Shown here: piece by piece, positions 40,657 through 52,460 of the stretch
Position numbering within the stretch: the first letter of the stretch is position 1
Layout: each line of letters starts with the position of its first letter
Assembly (NCBI GenBank): GCA_963921425.1
Contig: OY992840.1
Location: forward strand, 374,501 to 438,500
Length of the DNA: 64,000 nt
Direction: 5' to 3'
From: Dryas octopetala
Lineage: Eukaryota; Streptophyta; Magnoliopsida; Rosales; Rosaceae
Made by a program: the position numbers and the translations under genes
Notes under the pieces: model-generated
What the model was told of the DNA's origin: nothing
Databases searched by the model: none
Seen by the model: only the letters and a program-made list of their open reading frames with translations

Positions 40657-43199
40657 TCTAGAAATGATTTAACTGTTTGAGGCTATAGGAAATTAGTGAT
40701 CATCAATATGAGTCCGTAGGATTTTTCAGAAAACTATTTGGAGTCCCGAGCTATTTTTGGTGAATTTCTGAAGTTTGGATAAATTAGAAAAAAGGAAATT
40801 AATAGAAATTCTGATGCGAACGTTGACTGGGCTGACAGCATCCACGTGGCACGCTCCGGTTGGAGGAGGCACGCTGACTGGGTGCAAGTCAGCGAGCTCA
40901 CGAGCTCCTGAATGAGACCGGCCGCACTTGATCACCCTCCCACGATTTAATCCTAGCCACTCAGCCTCATTAAAGCCCATTCGATTTGAGCTGTCCATTC
41001 GTTGGAGCAACCTGGTCATGCCGGGTGGGTCTCTTTGACCCGCGTGTTGACCCGAATCGCCCTACCCATTTAACCCGCCAGATTACCCATATTCTTTCAC
41101 AAAATACCCGTTTTCTTGACTTGTTTACCCATCGGACCCGGTTCGTGTTTTAAGCCTTGTTTGTGCATTTTTAGTACATTTTGTACCACATTGGAAACTC
41201 ACAACTTCTTCCTACCCCCTTGTGCCTATAAATAAAGACATTTGTACCTCATTTTCACTTGCACCACCAAATAGAGTTTGAGAACTTCTCACTCTAACTT
41301 TAATTTCTCTTTCTCTCTGTATAAAGATTATTATCCTCTATATTCTGGAGTAAACTCATATTTTTTAGAAGCTCCCTCTTAGTAAAATATTTTGAGGTTT
41401 TCTCTTGGAGGAGAAGACCCAAGCTTGGAGAGCTTAGTGGAATCTAACTTTGGAGGTCTACAACCGAATAAGGGTTCTAGTCTTTTCTTTCTTATTTATT
41501 TTTCTTAGGCTTTAATATTAGGTTGCATCCTTAGATTAATTAAGTATAATTTTTTTATTAATTAAGTATGCCTAGGTTTATTTTGGAGATTTAAATGCTT
41601 AATTTATTTGGTTAATTAAGCATGATTAGTTGTAACCTTAATTTAGAGATTTAATTAAAGGTTATTAACTTGTAGAGATTAAATTGGATTTAAGCTATTA
41701 TTCAAACTTGATTAATTAGTAAAATATTTTAGAGAAATACTAATTAATTAAATACTTGGATAATACTTAGGTTTGATTTATTCTAACCTAAATTAATTTG
41801 TGGAATTGCTTTAAACCAAGGTAATTAGTCAAGTAGTTTGACTTTAAAATTAACTTGAAACTTAGAAACCTTAAAGAGTTAGTCCACTTAGGACTAGAGT
41901 CTTTAGGGACGTGTGACCTAAAAAGATGGATCATAACGAGATTGTGTTGAACTTAACTTTTAACTAAGTTGTTGTATTGTCGGACACTAGGAACACCGGT
42001 TACAGAATGATTTCTTTGTGACGTGATAAGAATGCGATGGATTCGAAACGGATGGTAATGCATAGGCTATGTAAGAGAATACGTGAAGAGCATTGGATTC
42101 TAGGTAGGGGGATTTATCTTACATTCCTGACTATGGACTCTTGTGTGTGTTTATGTTTTTAAATTGTTATAACATGCTATGATCTGTGAGCATGGGTAGC
42201 ATTGTACACACATGACCCTGGGTGCAAGTCTCTAAACCTTCTAGAAGTGATCAGTCAAAGTTATGGGGTGCCTAGCCAAGCTAATACGTGTGACGTGTGC
42301 TTGTGCAAAGCCAGGGCTCAAAACCGATCAATTGGCAGATGGTACGGTTCTCAAATCCCTACCTCTGCCTTTTTGTATTCTCACTATAAATGATTATTGT
42401 GAATTTGCATGCTTATAATCATAATTACTGTACAACCAAGTCATAAATGTTTTGTAAAAGATTTTAAAGGAAATGTTTGAAGAACTTGTTTTGGATGATT
42501 TAAGAATCCGATGGAAAAAGATTTTCACTAGGAAAGGTTTTGTGATTTTCAAACCTAGCAGGGTCCCCTGAGAGAAATCATGATCGTATGAGATGCTTAC
42601 CCCCTACATTGTTTTTGTGTTCCTAGTTTATTAGATGTTTTTATATATAGGTACGAGCATGGTAAAGAGACGAACTTGGACGAGGGTCGAGCAGAGTAGC
42701 ATCTTGAGACTTGTCAACTTCTTGTATTCAATTGATGTTGTTATTTAATTGATATATCATGTCGAGTATGTTTGGTTGATTTTTCCTCTATTGATTTGAG
42801 ATGGTTTTGAGTTATTTACTTTGATTTTACGTTTGCGTAGTTTTAAAACCTTTACTCTATGCTTGCTATGTATTTCAAATTTATTTAATTTTTCAAGGTT
42901 GCAATGAACCACAGTAACCTTGGGGGTTGGTGTTATAAAGAAGTCTTATTTTTACTTCACATGTTTCCGCTATTTATTATTAGTGCCTAATTTTAAACAC
43001 CCTAATCACCAAAAAAATTTGTCTAAACCCCCACCCATCTAGAAACTCTTTCAAAACCCCTTACAACTTATAATCCTAAATTACCCTTCTGACGCGCGCT
43101 GACGCATGCTGACACGTGCTGACGTCACTGTAACTGAATTTTGGTGAAATTGTTTTTTTTTTTTTTGGAATTGAAGTTTTTGCTAAAACTCAATATTTC

Positions 43200-43420
43200 G
43201 CTAAAACTAAAATCAAACACTGAAATTGAATTTCATTACACTAAAACTGAATTTCAAAAATTCAGTTACACTAAAACTGAATTTCGAGAATTCAATTACA
43301 CTGAAACTGAATTTCGAGAATTCAATTACACTGAAACTGAATTTTAGAAATTCAGTTACACTAAATTGAAGAATTCAGTTATAAATTCACTTACTGAAAC
43401 TGAATTAAGTGATGAAACAA
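43200..43420 (+). repeat. Minisatellite with a 30-bp unit, in-frame
   Basis: Units of about 30 bp of the form ACTGAAACTGAATTTCGAGA plus ATTCAATTAC repeat about five times. Because the period is a multiple of three, one frame stays open (43141-43347) and encodes a 10-residue repeat (YTKTEFREFN-like). A matching array in the other copy is at about 1150-1320. It is probably not a real protein. Confidence 0.75.
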
Positions 43421-44530
43421 TTACACCTCGACTAAAATGCAATTACACCTTAATTAAAAAACAATTACACATTTACTAAAACAATTACACTTCACTAAAA
43501 CAGTTACACCTTTACTGAATTTCGTTTCACTAAAAAGAACACAGCAACCTATCAAAAAAAAAAAAACAACAATACAACAAGTCATTGAGATGAGAGGAGT
43601 AGCCAACAATACAACGTCGTCTGATCACCTCACGCGTGACGAGTACACGACAGTCGCCACTGCCTCGAACTGTTTCTACCTGCAAATTTGATTCATCATA
43701 TTTCAGAACCATAATTTCATTCAAAATTCATTTAAAACTCATGTTTCACGAACTGAATGTTTCACAAACTGAAACTGTTTCACGAAATAAAACTGTTTAA
43801 TCAATAAATTAAGTAAATTTGTATATACTTATAAATCAATTAAAAACCACATTTCTATCTGATTTATAACAAATTCAATTAAAACAGATTCACAAATTAT
43901 ATATTTCACAGACAGATTCACAAATCAATTTCAAATTAGGGTTTTCAAATCAGGGCTTTTGAAATTCAAGGCAATTGAACCAAAATTTGTATACCAGTAG
44001 AGAGAGACTGTCAAGGGGAGAAGAATGAGACCGGAACCACTTCAATCCGCCGCTGGAATCGCCGGCAAAGACGGCGATAAGTCTCAGACTTTCTCGGCAA
44101 CGATTCGTCGTCCACGGTGGTCAGTTAGAGAATCAGAGACTACCATCACACTCACCACGTCGAGAGGAAGCTTCTGGAAGTGAAGAGCGGCTGCGACGTC
44201 GTCAGAATCTCGAAGTCACCGCTGGAGATGACGATCGGACTTCGGGCTGTATTTGGGTTTCTGTGGATTTTATGGGAAAGAAAAGGCCATGGATAGATAG
44301 AGGAGGAAGAGGCGAGAAGAACCCAACCGGTCTGACACCTCGTCGTCGCTGGAATTGACGGATCGCCGGCGAGAGAGCTCAGATCTGCCTAGACCCAATC
44401 CGGCGTCGACGTTTGGTTTCACGGCACGTGGAGGGCATAGGGAGGAAGAGAGAGGAGAGACGAGAAGATTGGGATCGGTCTCGCCGGCAACCGTTGCCGG
44501 ACGACGGAGCACTCGCCGATGACAGCCACG

Positions 44531-44532
<2 letters not shown>

Positions 44533-44608
<76 letters not shown>
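44533..44608 (+). repeat. GA microsatellite, about 76 bp
   Basis: Uninterrupted (GA)n at the inner edge of the nested element. The same site in the truncated copy (164-200, CT on the plus strand) is 37 bp, so the array differs in length between copies. Confidence 0.9.
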
Positions 44609-44610
<2 letters not shown>

Positions 44611-45190
44611 ACAGAGGAGAAAGAGAATGTGAGAGAGAGAAATGTGATTAACTGATTAAGTGACCAGCTGGGGTTATAATTGGAATATTAGAAAATTTGG
44701 GGTCAAACCCAGTTGGTTGTTAGTTGACCAGGGGGTTTTGGGAGAGTTTAAATAACTAATAGGGGGTTCTGAATTAACTTTAGTAAAGCTGGAGGTTTTG
44801 AAATAACTAAGCTCTAATTTGGGGGTTTTGAATAGTTTACACATTTATTATCTCTAATCTAATCCGGTCCATTAAATTCAAAATGCTCAACCCTCCTTGG
44901 GTGTCTTGGGGGATTAATGCTTGTTTAGTGACGTTTAATCTCTTGGGATATTTAAGGTAGGTGCATCTGTTGCATATTCGGGATTCGGGGTGTAACAGTA
45001 GTAAATTGGGCAAATTTGATTGGAACTTTTTTTTTTTTCAAGAAGGTAAAAAATACTTCATTTTAACTCACAAAATCCTTTTCTACCCAACAAACAAAAT
45101 CAATACAAAAGAGAGTATATTTAGATAAAGAATGAGTAACTCAGCATATCTTCTTCCACTAACTAAAAAACTAAAAAGAAATCAAGAACC

Positions 45191-45238
45191 TCACCCCACC
45201 TCACCTCACCTCACCTCACCTCACCTCACCTCACCTCA
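45191..45238 (+). repeat. TCACC pentanucleotide microsatellite
   Basis: Tandem TCACC units, about nine copies with one imperfect at the start. Confidence 0.9.
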
Positions 45239-45322
45239 TTTTACCTTACAACATCGCCACTCTAACCTTGTACTCTTTGGCAACATCGTCATCATCCACC
45301 ATCTCTCTGTGAGAATGTGGAG

Positions 45323-45441
45323 TGTTGTCCCACATTGGAAGATTATAACATTGCATAGTGGTTTATAAGGGTCTTGAGCTACTTCTCTTATTGTCAATTG
45401 GTTTTGAGATGGATAATTAGATTTTTTTATGGTATCAGAGC
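45323..45441 (+). mobile_element. Short LTR plus primer-binding site (TRIM-like) remnant
   Basis: TGTTGTCCCACATTGGAAG at 45323 opens a block of about 107 bases that ends next to TGGTATCAGAGC (45430-45441), the initiator-methionine tRNA primer-binding site. A very short LTR next to a PBS with no gag-pol suggests a terminal-repeat retrotransposon in miniature. I found no second LTR. Confidence 0.5.
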
Positions 45442-45900
45442 AGGTTCACTCGCGCGTGTTAGACCTAGTGGCCACATATGCTCCACATCACCCAATATGA
45501 GTATGAGTTGTCCACGAGTTTGGCTTAAAGTGGCGCTACACGTGTGGGGGCAACTTGGGCTACTCTAGAGAGAGAGAGAGAAAAAAAAAAGTTTTCTTAA
45601 TTTAAAGAGAAAATATAATTACATCGTAATTAAAGTTAAACAAGTGTCATGTTTTAAGTAGGTGGTTATGGCACTCACCAAGATGATGTGGCAAGAGACT
45701 TCCCCACATAAGTTTTTCTTGATCAATTAAATACCAAAGAGCGTATTTTCAAATTTATATCCAATCCCATGGATTTTGATTGTGTTTTTTTTGCCATAAT
45801 CACATTGAATCTCTGAGTTATCTTTTCAAAGATTATACGTAGTTTTGGATGTGATTAGAAAATAATTGTCTGACACTTCTCTGTTGCTAGAACTCTTTTC
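45442..45900. other. Spacer, no gene seen
   Basis: Between two retrotransposon remnants. A GA-rich run lies near 45566-45590. Nothing coding is supportable. Confidence 0.35.
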
Positions 45901-45904
45901 TTGA

Positions 45905-46212
45905 ATGGCTAACTCATCTTTGGTCTCAATCTTAATAGTTGACGATGAGCTGACCAGTTTGATACCAGGTGGTGTAGGTAGGATTGGGAGAGGTGGATAG
46001 GCCGCCGCACCTGTGAATCATCAGCTAGTGTAGTGACGGTTAAAGGAGGAGTCGGATGTGAATCGTCAACGAACTTCCAAAGATCATGTCCAACAATGAA
46101 AGGACGCATTTGACGTTGCCAAAGGAGATAGTTTGACTCAGTCAGCTTTAAGAACTACGCAATATTAAGATCAGGAAGGGTTGAAGGGGGATCAAATTAA
46201 AGAAGACGCCAT
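45905..46212 (-). pseudogene. Copia gag N-terminal fragment
   Basis: The minus strand from an ATG at 46212 reads, with frame breaks, into KLTESNYLLWQRQMRPFIVG (near 46165-46080), then HDLWKFVDD. This is the characteristic opening of Copia gag proteins (a conserved Y/W block just after the start). It lies about 85 bases downstream, on the minus strand, of the primer-binding site at 46296-46309, in the right order. Only this N-terminal stretch survives. Confidence 0.65.
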
Positions 46213-46295
46213 GAGAGAGGCGAGAGAAAAAGGAGGAGGTGCACGCGGCTAGGGTTTTGAGAGAAGAAAGGGAGGAGGTGAGGCTAAAATCCTAG

Positions 46296-46500
46296 GGCTC
46301 TTGATGCCATGTAGAAATATGTATTTCTCATTAATCAACATGTAACACATTACAAGTATTTATAGAATACAATGGTGTAACCCTCAAGACATCTTAATAC
46401 ACAAGTAAGCTATAACTAGGAAAGTGTAAGCCAATCCGAGAAATCCTAGGACTCCTTGATTACTATGGAAGTCATGCTATCAAATTTGAGAACATTGAAA
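46296..46500 (-). mobile_element. Primer-binding site and partial LTR of the minus-strand Copia fragment
   Basis: GGCTCTTGATGCCA (46296-46309) is the reverse complement of a slightly mutated initiator-tRNA binding site. TGTAGAAATATG starts at 46310 as the plus-strand view of the LTR end. The outer end of this LTR is not defined. It belongs with the gag fragment at 45905-46212. Confidence 0.55.
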
Positions 46501-47203
46501 TGATATATATAAATTAGGTTGTATTGATAATTGAAGCATGGGTCTGGTTCGTATGTGGTAGTTTAATAAAAATTACTTTGAACAAAAATCATGGGTCTTC
46601 CTTCTTTATTCGATCATTTTTTGAATGTCAATTTTATTCTCGATCCCTGCCTACATGAACCAAATAATAACATGTACGTTTTAAATTCATGGAAACATGG
46701 AGTGAAAATTAAGCTAGCAAAATCAAAAGTAAACATGCAATAATAAAAAGATGAAGGGTAATTAAGTACTAGATCAGAGCTGTGGTGGTTAATTAATATA
46801 AGTATATATATATATATATATATTACTGAAAATAGGATTGGGCCACTTTATTTCTTAGCTTCACTAGCTGCTCTAAATTTTTCTATATCTTCTGTTTTCC
46901 AAATTTTGTTTTTTGTTTTTTGTTTTTTATACATTTATTAGCATTACTTGTATGCAATCTTCATTTTCTTTGAAATTTCTTTAATGTGGAGTTTGAAACC
47001 TCTGAATGAAACTTTTGATGAAAACCATATACCATATACATTGTGAAGTTAATTATTACTGGATCACTTAAGAAATAAAGAGAACAACCATTTTAAACCT
47101 CAAGATTTTACCATTTAGTTAGTTATGATCATTACTGACATTATAAATTTTTTATGTTGGCTCTCATTTTTTATATAAGTAACCTATTAAATTTTTAATG
47201 TAG
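46501..47203. other. AT-rich spacer with a TA microsatellite
   Basis: Contains a (TA)n run at about 46804-46823 and T-rich tracts. No gene recognised. Confidence 0.4.
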
Positions 47204-47305
47204 ATGAATGCTACAAATAATAATGATGAGGAGTCTGGTGAAGTTTCAAAGAGAGTGGATCGAAGTACTCAAAATATAGATTGAAAATACAACAGATACA
47301 AGCCC

Positions 47306-50300
47306 TAAAGGATAACTCCTAATACAGCTGTATATATTTATCTTAGATATTATGTATTTATCTCTGTTCTCTTTATGATAATGATGTAAGCTTAGTCATA
47401 CCTTTTAGGACTCTTGTATCTATGCTCTATATATTGGAATACAATGGACTCCACAAGTGTGATTGATTCTCTGATTTATTTCATGGTATCAGAGCCACTA
47501 GAGTCCAACGACAAACACTCTACTGCTTTCTAACTCTAGTTCATTCAATCTCAATTCTTTTTTTTTTCTTTTCTCCTTATCATGTTGTCTGCTGCAGATA
47601 GCAGTCATGTCTCACACTCTGCGCCCTCCTCCATCTCCGGCCCAACTACTGTAACCGTGAAGCTTCATAAAAGTAACTATTCAATCTGGCTAGCCCAGAT
47701 TCTCCCTCTAATTAAGAGCAGAGGACTCACTGCTTTTATTGATGGTTCTAGTCAATGTCCAAATGCTTTTCTAGTGGATCCTAAGACAGGCAAAGACACT
47801 GATGTCGTGAACCCTGCTTATGAAGAATGGATTCAAAAGGATCAACTAGTTCTTTCCTGGATCAATGGATCAATGGATCAATGAGTGAGAGCATGCTTGG
47901 TACCGTCACACGGCACAACTCTGCTCATACAACTTGGGCATCTCTTCAAAGGAGGTTTGCTTCTAAGTCTCAGAATAAAATTATTCAACTTAGAGGAGAA
48001 TTGTTGCGTACTTTGCGAGGTGATCTTTCTATAACTGAGTATTTGGATCGTATCAATTCTATTGCTGATAACCTATCTTTATGTGGTGCTGCTGTGTCTG
48101 ATCAAGATTTAGTTGCTACTATTATGCACAATGTTGGTTCTTTGTATGAAAATACAGTTAGTGCAACTCAGGCTCGGGACAGTCCTATCACTTATGATGA
48201 TTTGGAGGCACTCCTTCTCAGTGCCGAACGTCGACTACATGCTATTCATACTCCAGTCACTGACCTTGGGGTCTCTGCTATGGTTGCCTCTCGCAACACT
48301 CGTGGTGGCTTCAAAACTCGTGCTTTTCCGTTTGGTCATCGTGGTGGTTGTGGTCCATCGCGTGGTCGAGGCCGTGGCTCTGGCTTTTCTAGTTTTAATT
48401 TTTCAGGTACCAACTCGGGTAATGCAGGTGGTGTTCTTGCTTCTCAGAAGTCTGGAAGCTCTACTGGTAGTATACTTGGTTCCAACCAAGGACATAATTC
48501 TCATGGTAACAATCACTCATCTGCTGGATTTTTTTCTCATACGGGAAACCGTATTCAATGTCAAATATGTGGTCGAAATGGGCACTCTGCCCTTGATTGC
48601 TATAACAGAATGAATGGTGCCTATGAGGGACGTATTCCCACTCCACAACTCACAGCCATGGCCGCCCAAACCTCTTCTACTGGCACTACTTCTTGGCTTA
48701 CTGATACTGGAGCCAATGCTCATATTACCACTGAGATTGGTAATTTAGTCAATCCTCGAGAGTATCTTGGTGGGGATAATGTTAATGGTGTTCTTGGTGG
48801 CTCAGGTTTGAATATCAAACATATTGGTCATTCCTCTTTATCTCTTCCACATCGTTCTTTCTCTCTCTCTAATATTCTTCATTGTCCATCTGCATCAACC
48901 AATATTCTTTCTGTTAATCAATTTTCCAAAGATAATCATTGTTATTTTACTTTCTTTCCTGATTTCTTTCGTGTGCAGGATTTGGGGACGGGGAAGATTC
49001 TTTTCCAAGGCAGGAGTGACAATGGTCTCTACCCATTCCCTATTCCGATCAGTTCTTCTTCTCTTAGTGGTCGAGTTGCATGTTTAGGTGTTCGTGTGCC
49101 TGGTGAACTTTGGCACTCACGGCTTGGTCACCCGTTTTCACCAATTTTCAAGTCTTTAGTTGCTCATAATAAATTGCCAATTTCTTGCTCTCTTAAGTTG
49201 TCGTTTTGTCAGTCTTGTCCTTTGGGCAAAAGTGTTAAACTTCCTTTTGAATTATCTTCTAGTATTTCCAAATTTCCTTTACAATTAATCCATTCCGATG
49301 TATGGAGTTCCCCATGTTATTCAATTTCCGGATTTAAGTACTATGTTCTTTTTGTGGATGACTATTCTAGATATTCATGGATATATCCAATGCATTTCAA
49401 ATTTGAAGTCTTTAATCATTTTGTTAAATTTAAAAATTTGGTGGAAAACATGTTTTCAAGCACAATCAAAGCTTTTCAATCAGATGGTGGTGGAGAGTAC
49501 AAAAATAAACAATTTTTGGAATTTTTTACTCATCATGGGATTCAACATAGATTTTCATGTCCCCATCATTCGGAACAAAATGGACTGGCCGAGTGTAAAC
49601 ATCGACACATAGTGCATACTGGTCTTACGCGTATGGCTCATGCAAACATGCCCAGCTTTTATTGAGCTGAAGCTTTACACACGGCAGTTTATCTAATTAA
49701 TAGATTACCTACACGTGTTCTTGGTCACATTTCTTCTTTTGAAAGAATTTTTAACAAGTCTCCAAATTATTCCTTTTTTAAGGTCTTTGGTTGTAGTTGT
49801 TTTCCATATTTGCGTCCCTACAACACTCATAAATTGCAGTTTTGGTCCATTAGATGTGTGTTTCTCGGTTACTCCTTAAATCAATTGGGATATAGGTGTC
49901 TTGACTTATCTACTGGCAGAATTTTTTTATCTCGTCATGTTGTGTTTGATGAGCAGAGTTTTCCGTTTCAAGAGACCATTGGCGCTACTACTACGGGGGT
50001 GTCTTCTCCATCCTCAAATCTGCAAGCATCTAATCCACCATTAACAGTTTTTGCACCATCCTCCACTACTGCTGGACCTCTGCCCTCCGCTACTCCTATT
50101 CCAACTCCGTAATCTCCAGTTGCCACTTCAAACCCAGTGTCTACCTTGCCCCATTCACCTTTACCACTGCCTGCTACTACGATACTAGTCAGCCCTACAA
50201 CTGCTCAGTCATGCAGTGCTCCCTCATCTCCAACTCGTACCTTGACTCCTCCAGTAAGTCGGTCTGCCCCTTCTTCTCCACCTTCATCTTCACTTATTGC

Positions 50301-52150
50301 ACCATTAGCATTACCTCCACCTCCATCCTCTCAAGTAAGTTCTCTCAATACTCACTCAATGGTAACACGAGGCAAGGATGGTATTATTAAGCCCAACTCC
50401 AAATATTCTCTGCATGTGGCCTTTAATTCCACTAATGATGAGCCTTCTTGTTTTAGTCAAGCAAATAAACAAGAGTGTTGGCGGCATGCAATGGCTGATG
50501 AATTTCAAGCATTACAAATGACTGGTACATGGATATTGGTTCCACCGAATTCTACCATGAATATTTTACCCAATAAATGGGTTTTTCGTATTAAACGCAA
50601 GTCGGATGGCTCCATTGAGCGGTTTAAGGCCCGCCTTGTGGCTAATGGTTTCCACCAGCAAGAGGGACTTGATTATGGCGAAACTTTCAGCCTCGTTGTT
50701 AACCATTCCACCATTCGTCTCATTTTGGCTCTATCAGTTCAGTTCAATTGGCCTATTCGGCAACTAGATGTCCAAAATGCATTCTTGCATGGCTTTGTGT
50801 CTGAAGATGTGTATATGAGGCAGCCCATTGGATTTGTTGATCCTAAATATGTTTGCAAACTTCGCCGATCTCTCTACGGGCTTAAGCAAGCACCTAGGGC
50901 TTGGTTCAACTGTTTTTCTTCTCATTTAGAAGATTTGGGGTTCACAGCTTCCATGTCTAATTACTCTCTCTTTACTTATCATAGTGGATCAGTCCATATT
51001 TTTCTCTTAATTTATGTGGATGATATTCTTATTACAGGCACAAGTCAATCTCATATTACTAATTTAATCTCTACATTGGGGTCCTTGTTTATGATGAAAG
51101 ATCTTGGCCCAGTTCATTTTTTTCTTGGCATGGAAATCCACCGTTCTTCACAGGGTTTGCATTTAAATCAATCCAAGTATGTGCTTGATCTTCTTCGGCG
51201 TACAAATATGTTGGATGCTAAACCCGTCTCCACTCCAGTGGTTAGTGGCCGTCGCCTTAGTGCATCTGATGGTGATCCTCTATCTGATTACACTCAATAT
51301 TGTAGTGTGGTGGGAGCTCTCCAATATCTTACTCTTACTCGTCCAGAAATTGCTTTTGCTGTGCATCAAGTTTGCCAATTCATGCATCAACCAACCACTA
51401 CTCACTGGGCTGCTGTCAAAAGAATCCTTCGCTATCTCAAGCATACTCATTCTCATGGTTTAACTTATACTCCTGGTTCTCTGCAACTTACAGCTTATTC
51501 TGATGCGGATTATGCAGGTGATCCTAATAATCGCCGTTCCACAGGAGGGTACTGTATTTATTTAGGCTCCAACTTAATTTCATGGAGCTCCAAGAAGCAT
51601 AATGGGGTTTCCAGGTCAAGTACAGAGGCCGAGTATCGGCAACTAGCGCACACAGCGGCTACTCTATCATGGTTTCGTTTCCTGTTTCGAGATTTGCAAA
51701 ATTTTCTTTCTTGTCCGGTTCTATGGTGTGATAATATCAGTGCTCTTGCTTTGGCCTCTAATCCTGTATTCCATACACGTACTAGACATGTTGAGGTCGA
51801 CTACCACTACGTTCGAGAAAAGGTTGTTTGTAAGGAACTTCAAGTCTGTTATGTTTCCTCCCATGAGCCTTGCAGACATCTTCACAAAGGGGTTGTCCAC
51901 TGCTCATTTTCTTTCTCTTCGCTACAAGCTTCCAGTGCGCTCTTGCATCCTCAGCTTGCGGGGGTGTAAAGGATAACTCCTAATACAGCTGTATATATTT
52001 ATCTTAGATATTATGTATTTATCTCTGTTCTCTTTATGATAATGATGTAAGCTTAGTCATACCTTTTAGGACTCTTGTAGTTGTATCTATGCTCTATATA
52101 TTGGAATACAATGGACTCCACAAGTGTGATTGATTCTCTGATTTATTTCA
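47306..52150 (+). mobile_element. Copia LTR retrotransposon, nearly complete, recently inserted
   Basis: 5' LTR 47306-47483 (178 bp) and 3' LTR 51965-52150 (186 bp). By eye they are identical apart from a 6-bp insertion in the 3' LTR (about 52078-52083) and the first TG, which the 5' LTR lacks. Primer-binding site TGGTATCAGAGCC at 47484-47496; G-rich polypurine tract directly before 51965. Target duplication AGCCC at 47301-47305 and 52151-52155. The coding region lies between, with gag, protease, integrase, reverse transcriptase and RNase H in Copia order. LTR similarity says the insertion is young, yet several lesions disable it. Confidence 0.93.
47582..51969 (+). pseudogene. Copia gag-pol polyprotein, disabled
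   Basis: Starts at ATG 47582. Visible in order: gag with a zinc knuckle (CQICGRNGHSALDC, near 48556), protease (LTDTGANAHIT, near 48697), integrase (H/C block near 49110-49220; SDGGGEYKN; HHSEQNGLAE near 49566), reverse transcriptase (ARLVANGFHQQEGLDYGETF; YVDD near 51015) and RNase H (YSDADYAGDPNNRRSTGGY near 51500). Lesions: an extra 8-bp copy of GATCAATG near 47860-47884 shifts frame in gag; TGA at 49663-49665 in the integrase; TAA at 50110-50112 in the linker before reverse transcriptase; and a frameshift near 51865 close to the C-terminus. The catalytic motifs of reverse transcriptase and RNase H look intact, but one polyprotein cannot be made. Confidence 0.9.
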
Positions 52151-52460
52151 AGCCCTACAAAGAAAAAGGCTAAAGGCATAGCAGTAGGTAAGCGTAAATT
52201 GAATTTTTGGCATGAGAGGTAAATTTCATATAACTTTATACTACTATTTTTCTTTTTTATTCTCATAAAGTAATATTTGTAATTGTTGTTTCTTTTTATG
52301 CTTAGTTTTAGATAAAGAACATGCTGACTTGGAACAACTCACTGAAGACGTCTTCAATTTGATTATTGAGGATAGTAGAAACAGATTAAAACAATGCTCT
52401 AATAGCATTTCTACTAATGATTGATGAAAGGTATTGACATTTAATGTTGTGGTTGTAATC

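Larger units (their letters stand above)
42981..44842 (+). mobile_element. MULE-like repeat element, 1862 bp, nested in a solo LTR
   Basis: It is flanked by identical 9-mers ATTTATTAT (42972-42980 and 44843-44851), the target-duplication length of Mutator-like elements. The ends TAGTGCCTAATTTTAAAC and GTTTTGAATAGTTTACAC are only weakly inverted. The interior holds a minisatellite built on ACTGAAACTGAATTT (43200-43420), a GC-rich block with CGCCGG motifs (44040-44520), and a 76-bp GA microsatellite (44533-44608). The GC-rich block could be captured gene sequence (Pack-MULE), but I do not recognise the donor. The second copy, truncated and inverted, is at 1-1541. Confidence 0.75.
40261..44997 (+). 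mobile_element. Putative solo LTR (about 2.9 kb) interrupted by a nested element
   Basis: It starts TGTAACACC at 40261 and ends GGGGTGTAACA at 44997, near-inverted termini with TG..CA. Flanking 5-mers GTAGC (40256-40260) and GTAGT (44998-45002) agree at 4 of 5. An LTR-type TATA box (TATAAATA) lies at about 41227, followed by a pyrimidine-rich leader-like stretch. No gag-pol frame is present. The element at 42981-44842 is inserted near its 3' end. An alternative is an unrelated mix of repeats that happens to have TG/CA ends. Confidence 0.6.
47204..52460 (+). pseudogene. Unrecognised gene-like fragment split by the Copia insertion
   Basis: Left piece 47204-47305: a frame starting NATNNNDEESGEVSKR. 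Right piece 52151-52222, after taking out the element and one copy of AGCCC: TSPTKKKAKGIAVGKRKLNF. They form an almost continuous lysine-rich frame, with a one-base shift near 47283. A further frame at about 52300-52425 (KEHADLEQLTEDVFNLI...) may be a following exon. The composition is reminiscent of the region before a BED-type zinc finger in hAT-related genes, but I cannot assign a family. It may be a transposon-derived or host gene already decaying. Confidence 0.4.

Noticed and set aside
43200..43420. Regular repeat array that could be mistaken for a CRISPR
   Set aside because: Units are contiguous, with no unique spacers, in a plant nuclear genome; it is a minisatellite.
45132..45368. Open frame across the TCACC repeat
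   Set aside because: It is a translation of the pentanucleotide repeat with no other support.
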